DNA of 64,000 bases from an uncultured Fretibacterium sp. (GTDB taxonomy: Bacteria > Synergistota > Synergistia > Synergistales > Aminobacteriaceae). The first letter of the stretch is position 1. Each line of letters begins with the position of its first letter. The stretch is from NCBI GenBank assembly GCA_946183145.1, contig CAMGZM010000001.1, positions 397,720-461,719 of the forward strand. The letters run 5' to 3'. The translations under genes and the position numbers were made by a program. Shown here piece after piece: positions 17,687-26,623 of this stretch. The notes beneath the pieces are model-generated. The model was not told where the DNA came from and made no database searches. It saw only the letters and a program-made list of their open reading frames with translations.

Positions 17687-17695
17687 CATTTTCTC

Positions 17696-17724
17696 TTGAC
17701 GAACTCACTAACAGCCCGTATACT
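17696..17724 (+). promoter_or_regulatory. Promoter of the fatty-acid synthesis operon
   Basis: -35 TTGACG (17696-17701), a 17-base spacer ending in ACAGCCCG, -10 TATACT (17719-17724). The leader is very short, about 17-35 bases to the fapR start. I do not see the Bacillus-type FapR operator palindrome here. Confidence 0.7.
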
Positions 17725-17747
17725 TTTCGCCATTCAAAAATTTTGCA

Positions 17748-18326
17748 GTGAGGTATTATTATCAGGTGCTAAAAGACAAGCCCGCAAGAAAATTACGGCA
17801 TGACAGGTTAGCGAAAATCTTAGAATCCAATCCCATGATTACGGACAATGAATTAGCTTCCCGGCTCGGTGTCAGCATATCTACAGTGAGGCTTGACCGC
17901 GCATTGATGGGAGTCCCGGAATTACGCGAGCGCATTCGCACAATGGCGCAAAACGCTGTGAGCAAATTGCAGTCATTGAGTCCCTCTGAAGTTATAGGAG
18001 ACCTCTTAGAGCTTGAGCCGGACAAATGGGCATTATCAGTTTTGCGGACGGCTAAAGATATGGCGTTCAGGTTCACGGACATTGTGAGCGACAACTACAT
18101 TTACGCTCAGGCAGGTTCAATCGCTGTAGCAGTCATCAACTCCGCAAAGGTCATAATCGACTCAATGAGGGGGCATTACAGCGGCCATGCTCATGTCGGC
18201 GATGTATTGATTGCCCGCGCAAAAGTCGGTGTGAATCATGACGGCAAAAAGATTGTCAGCGTCCGAACAAAAGCAGGGGACAAAGAAATTTTTGTAGGGC
18301 GTTTCATCATCGAAATACTAGAATAG
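17748..18326 (+). CDS. fapR: Fatty acid and phospholipid biosynthesis transcriptional repressor FapR
   Basis: Malonyl-CoA-responsive repressor of lipid synthesis. The N-terminal helix-turn-helix is NPMITDNELASRLGVSISTV followed by RLDRALMGVPELRERI. The C-terminal hot-dog domain binds malonyl-CoA, with GHYSGHAHVGDVLIARAKV its most recognisable part. 192 residues, close to the Bacillus protein. The start is uncertain: GTG 17748 has no ribosome binding site, while GTG 17766 lies 12 bases after GAGG and would shorten the protein by six residues. It is the first gene of the operon it presumably controls, implying autoregulation. Confidence 0.9.
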   Translation: MRYYYQVLKDKPARKLRHDRLAKILESNPMITDNELASRLGVSISTVRLDRALMGVPELRERIRTMAQNAVSKLQSLSPSEVIGDLLELEPDKWALSVLRTAKDMAFRFTDIVSDNYIYAQAGSIAVAVINSAKVIIDSMRGHYSGHAHVGDVLIARAKVGVNHDGKKIVSVRTKAGDKEIFVGRFIIEILE

Positions 18327-18345
18327 CCAGGCAGGTGAATAAACT

Positions 18346-19332
18346 TTGAGCAGAAAAATCACGATAGCACTTGACGCAATGGGAGGAGACAACGCGCCTT
18401 CCGAGATCTGCAAGGGAGCTTACGAAGCCTGCACGCAGTATGACGACATAGAGATAATACTGACAGGCGACAAAGAGCGGATAAAATCATGTCTCACTCC
18501 CCACGAACGAATACACATTGAGCACGCGACAGAAATTATTGACCCTGACGAGCACCCCGCAAACGCAATCCGCAAGAAGAAAGACTCAAGCCTCCGTGTA
18601 GCTATGGAGATGGTGAGACGAGGAGACGCGCAAGGCTGTATCAGCGCAGGCAGCACGGGCGCAATAGTCGCAGGAGGAGTCCTCGTTGTCGGACGCATTG
18701 AGGGAATTGACAGGCCCGCATTAGGAGTCCCGATTCCGTCAGCCGACAAAGTATCATTCACTCTTGATGTTGGCGCGACAGTCAGGTGCAAGCCGGAAAA
18801 TCTTTTGCAGTTCGCGCAAATGGGAAGCGTTTACTCCCGGAAAATTCTCGGAGTCGATAATCCCAATGTCAAATTATTATCGAACGGCAGCGAGGACATT
18901 AAGGGCGATGACACTGTTCTTGCGGCGCGTGAGCTGATAGAGAAGAAAGGCGCGGTGAATTTCGGCGGATATATCGAGGGGAATGAGGTATTTTTCGGAA
19001 AAGCTGATGTAGTTGTCTGTGATGGCTTCAACGGAAATATTGCCCTCAAATTAGGCGAGGGGTTAATTCAGCGTTTGAAGTCAACACTTTCTGAGGAAGT
19101 CAGCAAATCTTTCATGGCCAAAGCCGGAATATTATTGCTCGCTCCTACCGTCAAAAAATTATTGGCGCGTTTCAGCTACGAGAAATACGGCGGGACTCCG
19201 TTGCTTGGTGTGAAAGGCGCGGTGCTTAAAGCTCACGGACGGTCAAAATCAAACGCAATAGTAAGCGCGATTTCAGCCGCAAGAAGATACATAGCAGAAG
19301 ACGGAACAGCACAAATCAACCGCGAAATTTAG
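18346..19332 (+). CDS. plsX: Phosphate acyltransferase PlsX
   Basis: Converts acyl-ACP and phosphate to acyl-phosphate, the donor for PlsY in phosphatidic acid synthesis (peripheral membrane protein). ITIALDAMGGDNAPSEICKG at the N terminus, SAGSTGAIVAGG and VCDGFNGNIALKLGEG are the family blocks. 328 residues, full length. The TTG start at 18346 is preceded by CAGGTG. Second gene of the operon, 19 bases after fapR, as in Bacillus. Confidence 0.95.
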   Translation: MSRKITIALDAMGGDNAPSEICKGAYEACTQYDDIEIILTGDKERIKSCLTPHERIHIEHATEIIDPDEHPANAIRKKKDSSLRVAMEMVRRGDAQGCISAGSTGAIVAGGVLVVGRIEGIDRPALGVPIPSADKVSFTLDVGATVRCKPENLLQFAQMGSVYSRKILGVDNPNVKLLSNGSEDIKGDDTVLAARELIEKKGAVNFGGYIEGNEVFFGKADVVVCDGFNGNIALKLGEGLIQRLKSTLSEEVSKSFMAKAGILLLAPTVKKLLARFSYEKYGGTPLLGVKGAVLKAHGRSKSNAIVSAISAARRYIAEDGTAQINREI

Positions 19333-19344
19333 AGAGGTGAGAGA

Positions 19345-20322
19345 ATGTTAAAGACAAGTATTAATCTCAAGGGAGAAAACAACCGCATATGCAAGCTGTT
19401 AGGCACAGAATATCCCATAATACAAGGCGGAATGGCATGGGTAGCAAACGCCGAATTAGCATCAGCAGTAAGCAACGCAGGCGGACTCGGAATAATCGCA
19501 GCAGCTGCGACTCCTCCCGAAATCTTAGAGCAGGAAATCATCAAGGCCAAAAAGTTATTATTGCCGGGAAAACCTTTCGGGCTGAATATTATGCTCATGT
19601 CCCCGACAGCCGAGAGCGCGCTAGAAGTTGCAGTGAAGCATAGAGTTCCCGTTGTTACGACAGGCGCAGGCAGTCCCGGAAAATTCCTCGAAAGGTTAAA
19701 GCCACTCGGAACAATCGTTATACCCGTAGTAGCGTCAGTGACTCAGGCGCGCAGAGTCGAAAAGCAGGGAGCGGATGCCGTTGTAGCTGAGGGAATGGAG
19801 GCAGGCGGCCATATCGGAGAATTAACGACAATGGTACTTACTCCGCAGATCTCGCAGGCCGTGAAGATTCCCGTGATATGTGCGGGCGGTGTTGCTGACG
19901 GGCGGGGAATTGCGGCGGCTTTTGCGTTAGGGGCTGAGGGCGTTCAGGTCGGAACAAGATTCATCTGCTGCGAGGAATGCACAGTACACCAAAACTACAA
20001 ACAGGCAGTAATTGACGCTCGCGACAGGTCAACAGCTATCACAGGTCAGAGTCTCGGCCATCCCGTGAGATGTTTGCGGAACAAACTTACGGCGGAATTT
20101 GAGCGGCTAGAGCATGAACACGCCCCTGCGTCAGAGATTGAAGCGTTAGGGACTGGGAAATTACGCGCGGCAGTTGTTGACGGCGATACGGAATGGGGTT
20201 CGCTCATGTCGGGACAAAGCGCGGCAATGGTCAATGACATTCTCCCGGCAAAAGACATCATCACGCGGATGTTCAGCGAGGCAGAAGAAATCATGCGGAA
20301 TATGTCAGGGGTGAAAGCATGA
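19345..20322 (+). CDS. fabK: Enoyl-ACP reductase II (FMN-dependent) FabK
   Basis: Last reductive step of fatty-acid elongation, using FMN and NAD(P)H. The TIM-barrel nitronate-monooxygenase-like fold is shown by YPIIQGGMAWVANAELASAV, NAGGLGIIAAAATPPE, VVAEGMEAGGHIGE, ICAGGVADGRGIAAAFALGA and GVQVGTRFICCEEC. 325 residues. FabK replaces FabI here, so the organism would be naturally insensitive to triclosan-type FabI inhibitors unless another enoyl reductase exists. It overlaps fabD by four bases. Confidence 0.93.
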   Translation: MLKTSINLKGENNRICKLLGTEYPIIQGGMAWVANAELASAVSNAGGLGIIAAAATPPEILEQEIIKAKKLLLPGKPFGLNIMLMSPTAESALEVAVKHRVPVVTTGAGSPGKFLERLKPLGTIVIPVVASVTQARRVEKQGADAVVAEGMEAGGHIGELTTMVLTPQISQAVKIPVICAGGVADGRGIAAAFALGAEGVQVGTRFICCEECTVHQNYKQAVIDARDRSTAITGQSLGHPVRCLRNKLTAEFERLEHEHAPASEIEALGTGKLRAAVVDGDTEWGSLMSGQSAAMVNDILPAKDIITRMFSEAEEIMRNMSGVKA

Positions 20323-21263
20323 GTTACGCATTAGTTTTTCCCGGCCAGGGTTCTCAGTCTGTCGGAATGGGACGAGAATTATACGAGGCTTTTACGTCAG
20401 CAAAGAATATTTTTGACGAGGCAGACGACTCATTATCGGAGCATTTATCGCGGCTCATTTTCGAGGGAGACTCAGAAGAATTAACCCTCACAAAGAACGC
20501 ACAGCCCGCTATTATGACCGTCAGCATAGCAGCTCTTACGGTGTTGCGTGATGAGATGAGCGCAAACATTTCACCGTCATGTATGGCCGGACACAGTTTA
20601 GGCGAGTACACCGCATTGTGTGCTTCAGGCGTGATTGATTTTGCTGACGCTGTGAAGCTCGTAAGGAATCGCGGAATATTTATGCAGGAGGCTGTACCCG
20701 AAAATCTCGGAGGAATGGCGGCGTTAATCGGCGGGAGTCGTGATGACGTTCTTAAGCTGTGCGAATCTGTCGCCCCAAATGGTGAAGTCAGCCCCGCAAA
20801 TTTCAACTGCCCCGGACAAGTCGCAATCTCAGGAATGAACGAGTACATTGACGCGGCAATCGACAACGCAAAATCATTCGGCATAAAACGCGCAAAGAAA
20901 CTCAGCGTAAGCGCGCCGTTTCACAGCCAGTACATGAAGCCCGCCGCCGAAAAACTTAAATCCGAGTTCGCAAAAATTTCATGGCACGAGTCAAAATTTG
21001 ACATCATCTCAAACGTAAACGCAAAGCCCGTGAAAGATCCCGCAGAAATTCAGCAGAGGTTGTACGCTCAGACATTCAGCCCGGTATTGTGGGAAGACTC
21101 CGTGTCATTCATGGCCGGGGATTTAGGGATTGAGTCATTCTACGAGATTGGACCGGGGGAAGTATTAGCCGGACTCGTGAAGAAATGCCGCAAGGGACTC
21201 GATTTGTTTTCAGCAGGAACTCCCGAAAAACTTGAAGCATTACGCGCAAAACTGGAGGGCTAA
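20319..21263 (+). CDS. fabD: Malonyl-CoA:ACP transacylase FabD
   Basis: Transfers malonyl from CoA to ACP. FPGQGSQSVGMGRELYE at the N terminus, the nucleophile Ser in AGHSLGEYTALCASG, and the catalytic His in SAPFHSQYMKPAA are all present. 314 residues. Translationally coupled to fabK (ATGA overlap) and followed by fabG after three bases. Confidence 0.95.
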   Translation: MSYALVFPGQGSQSVGMGRELYEAFTSAKNIFDEADDSLSEHLSRLIFEGDSEELTLTKNAQPAIMTVSIAALTVLRDEMSANISPSCMAGHSLGEYTALCASGVIDFADAVKLVRNRGIFMQEAVPENLGGMAALIGGSRDDVLKLCESVAPNGEVSPANFNCPGQVAISGMNEYIDAAIDNAKSFGIKRAKKLSVSAPFHSQYMKPAAEKLKSEFAKISWHESKFDIISNVNAKPVKDPAEIQQRLYAQTFSPVLWEDSVSFMAGDLGIESFYEIGPGEVLAGLVKKCRKGLDLFSAGTPEKLEALRAKLEG

Positions 21264-21266
21264 ATC

Positions 21267-22001
21267 ATGCTCGCACTTATCACAGGAGCCGCAAAAGGAA
21301 TCGGACGCGCTGTAACTCTTCAGCTTGCGAGAGACGGTTTCAATGTTGCGATTAATTTCGCTCACAGTGAGGAAGCCGCAAAGAGTCTGAAAGATGAAGT
21401 TATGACTCTCGGTGTGAAGGCAGAAATTTTCCGTGCAGATGTCAGCATTCAGGAAGAAGCCGCGAAAATGTTTGCTGACGTAAAAGAGTCTTTCGGCGAA
21501 AATGTTTCTGTCCTCGTCAACAATGCCGGGATTACACGCGATACGTTATTGATGAGAATGAAGGCTGAAGACTGGTTAGCGGTCATAAACACGAATCTTA
21601 ACGCCGCGTTTTACTGCTCACAGCTCGCTATTAAGGATATGGCTAAAGCCCGTTACGGACGCATAATATCAGTATCATCTGTTGTCGGCTTAATCGGAAA
21701 TGCGGGGCAGTGCAATTATTCCGCGTCAAAAGCTGGTATAATCGGCCTGACGAAATCAATAGCCCGCGAATATGCCGCGAGGGGAATCACAGCAAACGCA
21801 ATCGCGCCGGGCTTTATTGATACGGCAATGACTGATATACTGAAACCAGACGTGAAAGAAGCAATACTGAAATCAATCCCCGAAGGCAGAATCGGAAGCC
21901 CCGATGATGTAGCAAACGCCGTGTCATTCTTTGCGTCAGAGAAAAGCGCATACATTACGGGACAAGTTTTAGCTGTTGACGGCGGCATGACAATGGTTTA
22001 G
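21267..22001 (+). CDS. fabG: 3-oxoacyl-ACP reductase FabG
   Basis: NADPH-dependent short-chain dehydrogenase. The glycine-rich cofactor loop is TGAAKGIGRAV, with NNAGITRDTLLMRM and the catalytic Ser-Tyr-Lys in VSSVVGLIGNAGQCNYSASK. The C-terminal IAPGFIDTAM and YITGQVLAVDGGMTMV are typical. 244 residues, standard. Between fabD and acpP in the operon. Confidence 0.95.
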   Translation: MLALITGAAKGIGRAVTLQLARDGFNVAINFAHSEEAAKSLKDEVMTLGVKAEIFRADVSIQEEAAKMFADVKESFGENVSVLVNNAGITRDTLLMRMKAEDWLAVINTNLNAAFYCSQLAIKDMAKARYGRIISVSSVVGLIGNAGQCNYSASKAGIIGLTKSIAREYAARGITANAIAPGFIDTAMTDILKPDVKEAILKSIPEGRIGSPDDVANAVSFFASEKSAYITGQVLAVDGGMTMV

Positions 22002-22043
22002 TATCACGGACAAGAAATTATCCCTTTAAGGAGGTGAATCAAC

Positions 22044-22295
22044 ATGACGAAAGAAGAAGCAGTAGCAAAACTCAAAGCTATAGTATCAGACCGCCTTGAC
22101 GTAGAAGCAGATCAGGTTACGCCGGAGAAGTCATTTGTCGAGGATCTCGGAGCTGACTCGCTTGATATAGTTGAGCTTATCATGGGAATCGAGGAAGAGT
22201 TTGACATCGAGATACCTGACGAGGACGCGGAAAAACTTACATCAGTAGGCGAGGCAATGAACTACACACTGAGCAAACTCGGCGTGGAGGACTAA
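22044..22295 (+). CDS. acpP: Acyl carrier protein
   Basis: Carries the growing acyl chain on phosphopantetheine attached to Ser39 in [20 protein letters not shown]. 83 residues, acidic, standard four-helix ACP. The strong ribosome binding site AAGGAGGTGA fits a very abundant protein. A stable hairpin downstream separates it from fabF. Confidence 0.97.
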   Translation: MTKEEAVAKLKAIVSDRLDVEADQVTPEKSFVEDLGADSLDIVELIMGIEEEFDIEIPDEDAEKLTSVGEAMNYTLSKLGVED

Positions 22296-22324
22296 CGAAG
22301 TCTTTAACATTTGCAGGACATTTT

Positions 22325-22362
22325 ACGGGGGAAGGGCTGTTTATCGGTTCTGCCCCCTGTTT
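22325..22362 (+). terminator. Intergenic hairpin between acpP and fabF, possible partial terminator
   Basis: GGGGG (from about 22327) pairs with CCCCC (about 22354), and after one mismatch AGGGC pairs with GTTCT. Only TGTTTCAT follows, so termination would be incomplete. Such a hairpin would raise acpP over distal genes or protect its mRNA. Confidence 0.4.
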
Positions 22363-22384
22363 CATATAAAGGAGCGTGAAACAC

Positions 22385-23638
22385 TTGACAGACAAGAAAC
22401 GCAGAGTAGTAGTAACAGGATTAGGCCCTGTCAGTCCCATAGCAATCGGCAAAAAAGATTACTGGCAGGCACTTCATGAAGCAAGAAACGGAATATCACA
22501 CATAACGACATTTGATTTAGGTGATTGCCCCGTAACATTCGGAGCTGAGATAAAAGATTTTGACCCTTCCGCCTACATGCCGGGAAAAGAAGCGAAAAGA
22601 TCCGACAGGGCGATACAGTTTGCGGTAGCGGCGGCAAAACTCGCGGTTGAGGATTCCGGGCTTGACGTTAAGAGCGTTGACCCTTACAGGTTAGGCGTGT
22701 ACATCGGAACAGGGCAGGGCGGAATAGAGACATCATTCAACAATTTCAGGATTATGCTTGAGAAAGGCTCAAGGAGAGTCAGCCCTTACTTTATCCCGAT
22801 GATGATAAGCAACATGTCAACAGCTTACGTTGCAATAGTGTTAGGCGCAAAAGGCCCGAATCTTTGTGTCGTTACGGCCTGTGCTACGTCGCTTCACAGC
22901 ATGGGAGAAGCCTATCACACAATCATACGTGATGACGCGGATGTGATAATCGCAGGAGGAACTGAGGCGGCATTACGAGCGATAAGCATTGCGGGATTCG
23001 CGTCAATGAAGGCACTCTCAACACGGAATGATGACCCTGAACACGCAAGCAGACCTTTTGACCTTAACCGCGATGGATTCGTCATGGGCGAGGGAGCCGG
23101 AGTCGTAGTGCTTGAGGAATTAGAGCACGCATTAGCACGGGGAGCGCACATTTACGCAGAGTTCACCGGGTACGGGACTTCTTGCGACGCTGGACACATC
23201 ACCGCCCCCGATCCTGAAGCAAAAGGAGCAGCATACGCAACCGAACGCGCTATATCTATGTCGGGCTGGGACAAATCGCAGGTAGACTACATCAACGCTC
23301 ACGGGACATCAACGGGCTTGAATGACAAGATGGAAGCAGGAATGATTAACCGCGTTTTCGGCGAAAAGGCAAAAGACATCACAGTAACGTCAACAAAATC
23401 TATGATCGGTCATTGTCTCGGCGCGGCGGGCGGGCTTGAGGTCATTGCGTCAATTCAGGCAATCGAGGAAGGATACATTCATCCCACGCTGAATTATGAG
23501 ACTCCTGACCCTGAATGCGACATAAACATCTCAACAGGCGCAGGCGTAAACAGGAAAGTTGACCGCTTGCTCGTAAACAGTTTCGGATTCGGCGGTCATA
23601 ACGGGGTGTTAGCGTTTGAGCGGTATGACAGAGTTTAA
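22385..23638 (+). CDS. fabF: 3-oxoacyl-ACP synthase II FabF
   Basis: Condensing enzyme of chain elongation (thiolase fold). The nucleophile Cys is in VVTACATSLHSMGEAYH (Cys166 by my count), and the two His are in INAHGTSTGLND and STKSMIGHCLGAAGG. NSFGFGGHNGVLAF closes the protein. About 417 residues from the TTG at 22385, chosen because AAAGGAG lies ten bases upstream; the GTG at 22376 is only one base from it. Overlaps rnc by 14 bases. No fabH or fabZ in this window. Confidence 0.95.
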   Translation: MTDKKRRVVVTGLGPVSPIAIGKKDYWQALHEARNGISHITTFDLGDCPVTFGAEIKDFDPSAYMPGKEAKRSDRAIQFAVAAAKLAVEDSGLDVKSVDPYRLGVYIGTGQGGIETSFNNFRIMLEKGSRRVSPYFIPMMISNMSTAYVAIVLGAKGPNLCVVTACATSLHSMGEAYHTIIRDDADVIIAGGTEAALRAISIAGFASMKALSTRNDDPEHASRPFDLNRDGFVMGEGAGVVVLEELEHALARGAHIYAEFTGYGTSCDAGHITAPDPEAKGAAYATERAISMSGWDKSQVDYINAHGTSTGLNDKMEAGMINRVFGEKAKDITVTSTKSMIGHCLGAAGGLEVIASIQAIEEGYIHPTLNYETPDPECDINISTGAGVNRKVDRLLVNSFGFGGHNGVLAFERYDRV

Positions 23639-24350
23639 CTTTGACGCGCTGAGGAATAAGCAGAGGCTTGACGAGCACGAGATAAAGTTTCTTGAAGAGG
23701 GAATCGGCTACACGTTCGAGGACAAAATGATTCTTGAGGAGGCTTTGTGCCATTCGTCATTCGCAAAGGAATACGGACTCAATTACAACAACGAGAGACT
23801 CGAATTTCTCGGCGACTCCGTGCTTGAGTTTGTCGTAACTCGTACATTGTTCAGAACTTACCCTGACGCTAACGAGGGCGAATTGACGCAAATGCGCTCG
23901 GCACTCGTAAAAACTGACTCGCTCTTCAAGAAGGCTGACTCTCTGCGCATTCCGTATATACTCCTTCACGGCCATGCAATGAGAGCAGGAAATCTCCCGA
24001 AATCCGTTACGGCTAATGCTCTTGAGGCTGTAATCGGTGCGGTTTGCCTTGACGGAGGAATGAGCGCGGCTGAAAGAGTCATCAAGAAATTATTTCTCAG
24101 CGACTCAGAAGAGCAATTTTTCGAGAGAGACCCTAAAACGGCCTTGCAGTTATGGCTTCAGGCCCGCGGAATGCCCCTGCCTCATTATGAGCTGTTGAAG
24201 ACTGAAGGCCCTTCACACGCTCCAACGTTCACCGTAAGGCTGTACATGAATGGCTTTGAGCATGTAGAGACGGGCAAAAGCAGAAAAAGCACTGAGGCAA
24301 AAGTCGCGGCGTTAATTCTCAAAGACCTGAGGGAGAAATTTGGCGACTAA
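23625..24350 (+). CDS. rnc: Ribonuclease III
   Basis: Double-strand-specific endoribonuclease for rRNA and mRNA processing. The signature NNERLEFLGDSVLEFVV carries the catalytic acidic residues, with a second Glu in ANALEAVIGAVCLDGG. A C-terminal double-stranded RNA-binding domain begins near DPKTALQLWLQARGMPLPHY. About 241 residues from the ATG at 23625, inside the end of fabF; a TTG at 23616 is also in frame. Its place after acpP-fabF is a widespread arrangement. Confidence 0.95.
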   Translation: MTEFNFDALRNKQRLDEHEIKFLEEGIGYTFEDKMILEEALCHSSFAKEYGLNYNNERLEFLGDSVLEFVVTRTLFRTYPDANEGELTQMRSALVKTDSLFKKADSLRIPYILLHGHAMRAGNLPKSVTANALEAVIGAVCLDGGMSAAERVIKKLFLSDSEEQFFERDPKTALQLWLQARGMPLPHYELLKTEGPSHAPTFTVRLYMNGFEHVETGKSRKSTEAKVAALILKDLREKFGD

Positions 24351-25167
24351 GTTCACGGCGTTAATTCTCGGAATATTACTGCTTGCAGGGGGGGCAAATG
24401 CGGATGACAAACTCAATGTTTCTGTAACTCATCCGTGGCTTGCCCTCCTTGTTTCATTCATCGGCGGCCCTGAAGTAAACGTTACGGCGATTCGAATCTG
24501 GAATGATAACGGTGATTTAGTCATGGCCGAAAAAGGGAAAATTCTCCGGGAGATTCCTGACGGCGCAAAAATTATCGCCCTCGATGAGAATGACGCAAAA
24601 GACTCCGGCATTAAGTCAGCAAACAAATTCACCGTGAAATATCTTTACTCACCTTTTCCCGTAAGCACTAATTCACTTTATGACCCTTCTGTGATTCCGT
24701 TTGTCGCTCAAAGAGTTTTGACCGCTCTTTCAGAATGGGACTCTCAGAATTATCCGTATTATCAGAGAAGGCTTGCGGAGTTTCAGGTGAGATTGTCAAG
24801 CTCCATACTTGTCGGGCAGGTCTTGAAGGATATGAATATCGCCGATTTCAGCGGGTCATCAGGAGTATTATTGCGGGCGGCAGGGTGCAAAGTTGAGAGG
24901 CCGAAAGAGATTGAGACTTGGCAGAAAGGGAATTTTTCCGGGCTTCGTGAATATCTTGATGAGGCAAAAAACAAAGGGGCGGCAATAATTTTTGATGACG
25001 ACACGCCCCCCGTGCTTAAACGTTATCTCAATGGAAAATCTGACGTGTACAAATTAGAGCGTCCGAGCCTTGAAACTGATTACCCGTCATTCCTTCATGA
25101 GCAGTATATTTCGTTGTGGCAGAAGATCACAGAGAAGCCATTACCCGGCCGGAAGACTAAACGCTAA
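24340..25167 (+). CDS. Degenerate ZnuA/TroA-like metal-binding protein (secreted)
   Basis: N-terminal signal peptide (TALILGILLLAGGANA). THPWLALLVSFIGGPEVNVTAI and the later DPSVIPFVAQRVLTALSEWD, then NYPYYQRRLAEFQVRLSS, follow the pattern of cluster A-I metal-binding proteins (ZnuA, TroA): a first-lobe beta strand, then the helical backbone around DPxxxxxxA. The metal-ligand histidines expected in this family are mostly missing; only one or two His are seen in the core. So it may bind something else or be decaying. No ABC permease or ATPase gene is adjacent. The TTG start at 24340 overlaps rnc by 11 bases. Confidence 0.5.
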   Translation: MATKFTALILGILLLAGGANADDKLNVSVTHPWLALLVSFIGGPEVNVTAIRIWNDNGDLVMAEKGKILREIPDGAKIIALDENDAKDSGIKSANKFTVKYLYSPFPVSTNSLYDPSVIPFVAQRVLTALSEWDSQNYPYYQRRLAEFQVRLSSSILVGQVLKDMNIADFSGSSGVLLRAAGCKVERPKEIETWQKGNFSGLREYLDEAKNKGAAIIFDDDTPPVLKRYLNGKSDVYKLERPSLETDYPSFLHEQYISLWQKITEKPLPGRKTKR

Positions 25168-26141
25168 TCATCAAGGCATACTGCTACATCTTCAGCCGGC
25201 CTTCTCTGCGAACACGCGCAGGAAACTTCATCACACATTTCGCCTATACCTACAAACGCTATTATTACTTCGCTGTCTTTTATCCTGAACCTGCGTTTTA
25301 TTGTATCCTGCCTCTTGCTGACCTGAAGAAACTGAAACAGACAGGCTCCAAGTCCGTGAGCATGTATTGACATAACAAGATAGCCGAGAAATATACCGCC
25401 GTTAATATATTCTTGGTCGTTAAGCTCGGCAAGGTCAAGAAGTGAGCGGTCGCTTGTTACTATTAAGCAGTCATGTATTCCCTTTGAAACGACCGAATCA
25501 GCTCCCAATTTTATTATTTCGTCAACCATAGCTTTATCCTCAGAAAAATATACTTTGCAGGGCTGTCGGTTACATGCTGTAGGATAATATTCTGCGTCCC
25601 TCACAATGTCATATATAACTTTGCGGGGAATAATTTTGTCCTTGAATTTCCTGACCGAATGACGCGATGAAACAAAGCCGTGAAAGTCAAAATCTGTATG
25701 CCTAAGAATTTCTGAGACGGGGAATATTTCACTTCCTGCTTTAATATTCTGAGGCACATTGTATTTTGTGATGATGGATTCGAGTTTTGATTTTTCATCA
25801 TCATGATTCTGAAGTGTACTAAGTGCTGTTTTCAGTATTGCGGCACTATGAGATATATTAAAATTATCCGGCCTTGCTCCTGATTCAAGAAGCTGTAAAA
25901 GAATCTCTGAAAGCTCGCTATATTTTACTGCATTCAGCCAGCGTTCATCATTAGCAGCCATAGCCCTCTCAATTCTGCATGTCTGACGAAAAAGAAGAAC
26001 TGCATCTTTCTCCCTCTTTTTTTCATCTGACCACGAAAAATCACGCCATGCTTTTTTTGCATAAATCAGCGTCCATTTTACCCGCCGTATCAGTGCTGTA
26101 TATTTCCTGCCCAGAATGGATTTTACGAGCTGTTTCAACAT
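25164..26141 (-). CDS. Nitroreductase-family flavoprotein with N-terminal extension
   Basis: The C-terminal ~190 residues are a nitroreductase-like FMN domain. SSRHSVRKFKDKIIPRKVIY gives the Arg-Ser-x-Arg flavin contact, then PTACNRQPCKVYF, SDRSLLDLAELNDQEYINGG and GLGACLFQ. The first ~130 residues are a basic helical region without recognisable motif, longer than in simple nitroreductases. Such fusions often sit in polysaccharide clusters. ATG 26141 is taken as the start because a longer frame to 26180 would overlap the upstream gene; GAGGAGG lies ~14 bases ahead. By eye the gene is more AT-rich than its neighbours, possibly acquired. Confidence 0.75.
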   Translation of the reverse strand: MLKQLVKSILGRKYTALIRRVKWTLIYAKKAWRDFSWSDEKKREKDAVLLFRQTCRIERAMAANDERWLNAVKYSELSEILLQLLESGARPDNFNISHSAAILKTALSTLQNHDDEKSKLESIITKYNVPQNIKAGSEIFPVSEILRHTDFDFHGFVSSRHSVRKFKDKIIPRKVIYDIVRDAEYYPTACNRQPCKVYFSEDKAMVDEIIKLGADSVVSKGIHDCLIVTSDRSLLDLAELNDQEYINGGIFLGYLVMSIHAHGLGACLFQFLQVSKRQDTIKRRFRIKDSEVIIAFVGIGEMCDEVSCACSQRRPAEDVAVCLDD

Positions 26142-26148
26142 TTCCGCG

Positions 26149-26538
26149 CTAGACAACCTCCTCAAGAAGCGCAACAGCATTCCTCACGCAGTCATCGCAC
26201 GAACATAACACTTTTCCCGTTCCGACTCCTTTAAGCTCACGGCATATAGACCCGCCGCAAATCTCCGTGAATTTCCTGTGAAGCTCTTTAGCGTCATTGC
26301 GGATTGGGCTTCCCTTGTATTTCGTGAGTCCTAAAATCATTTCCGCCCCGCATAAAGCTCCGCATGTACCCTCCATTCCTCCCATGCCGAGTCCGAACCC
26401 CGCTCCGATTCGCTTTAACACGTCCTCGCTGACTCCCGACTCTTTGCTGAAAACGCACGCTACAGCCTGGCAGCAATTGTAGTGAGCATCTCCCGTGCGG
26501 TTCTTGAGTTCAACCGCTAATTTCTGTTTGTCTGTCAA
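26149..26538 (-). CDS. C_GCAxxG_C_C family redox protein
   Basis: Matches the C_GCAxxG_C_C family of small anaerobe proteins with conserved cysteines. Cysteines occur in HYNCCQAVACVF, then GMEGTCGALCGAEM (the GCAxxG-like block), then EICGGSICREL, and finally VLCSCDDCV. The Cys pattern suggests redox or metal/cluster binding. 129 residues. Divergent from the ABC-F gene and just upstream of the nitroreductase gene, so both may form a redox operon. Biochemical role of the family is unknown. Confidence 0.85.
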   Translation of the reverse strand: MTDKQKLAVELKNRTGDAHYNCCQAVACVFSKESGVSEDVLKRIGAGFGLGMGGMEGTCGALCGAEMILGLTKYKGSPIRNDAKELHRKFTEICGGSICRELKGVGTGKVLCSCDDCVRNAVALLEEVV

Positions 26539-26623
26539 AATTTTTTTCCCCCTTTTTTGATTGGCCGTAATTGTATCATGGCCGCTGTGTTAGAATACCT
26601 GAAACATTCCCGGAGGTTTTCAC

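Noticed and set aside
17696..17760. FapR operator palindrome in front of fapR
   Set aside because: No convincing inverted repeat of the Bacillus type at the promoter, so not annotated.
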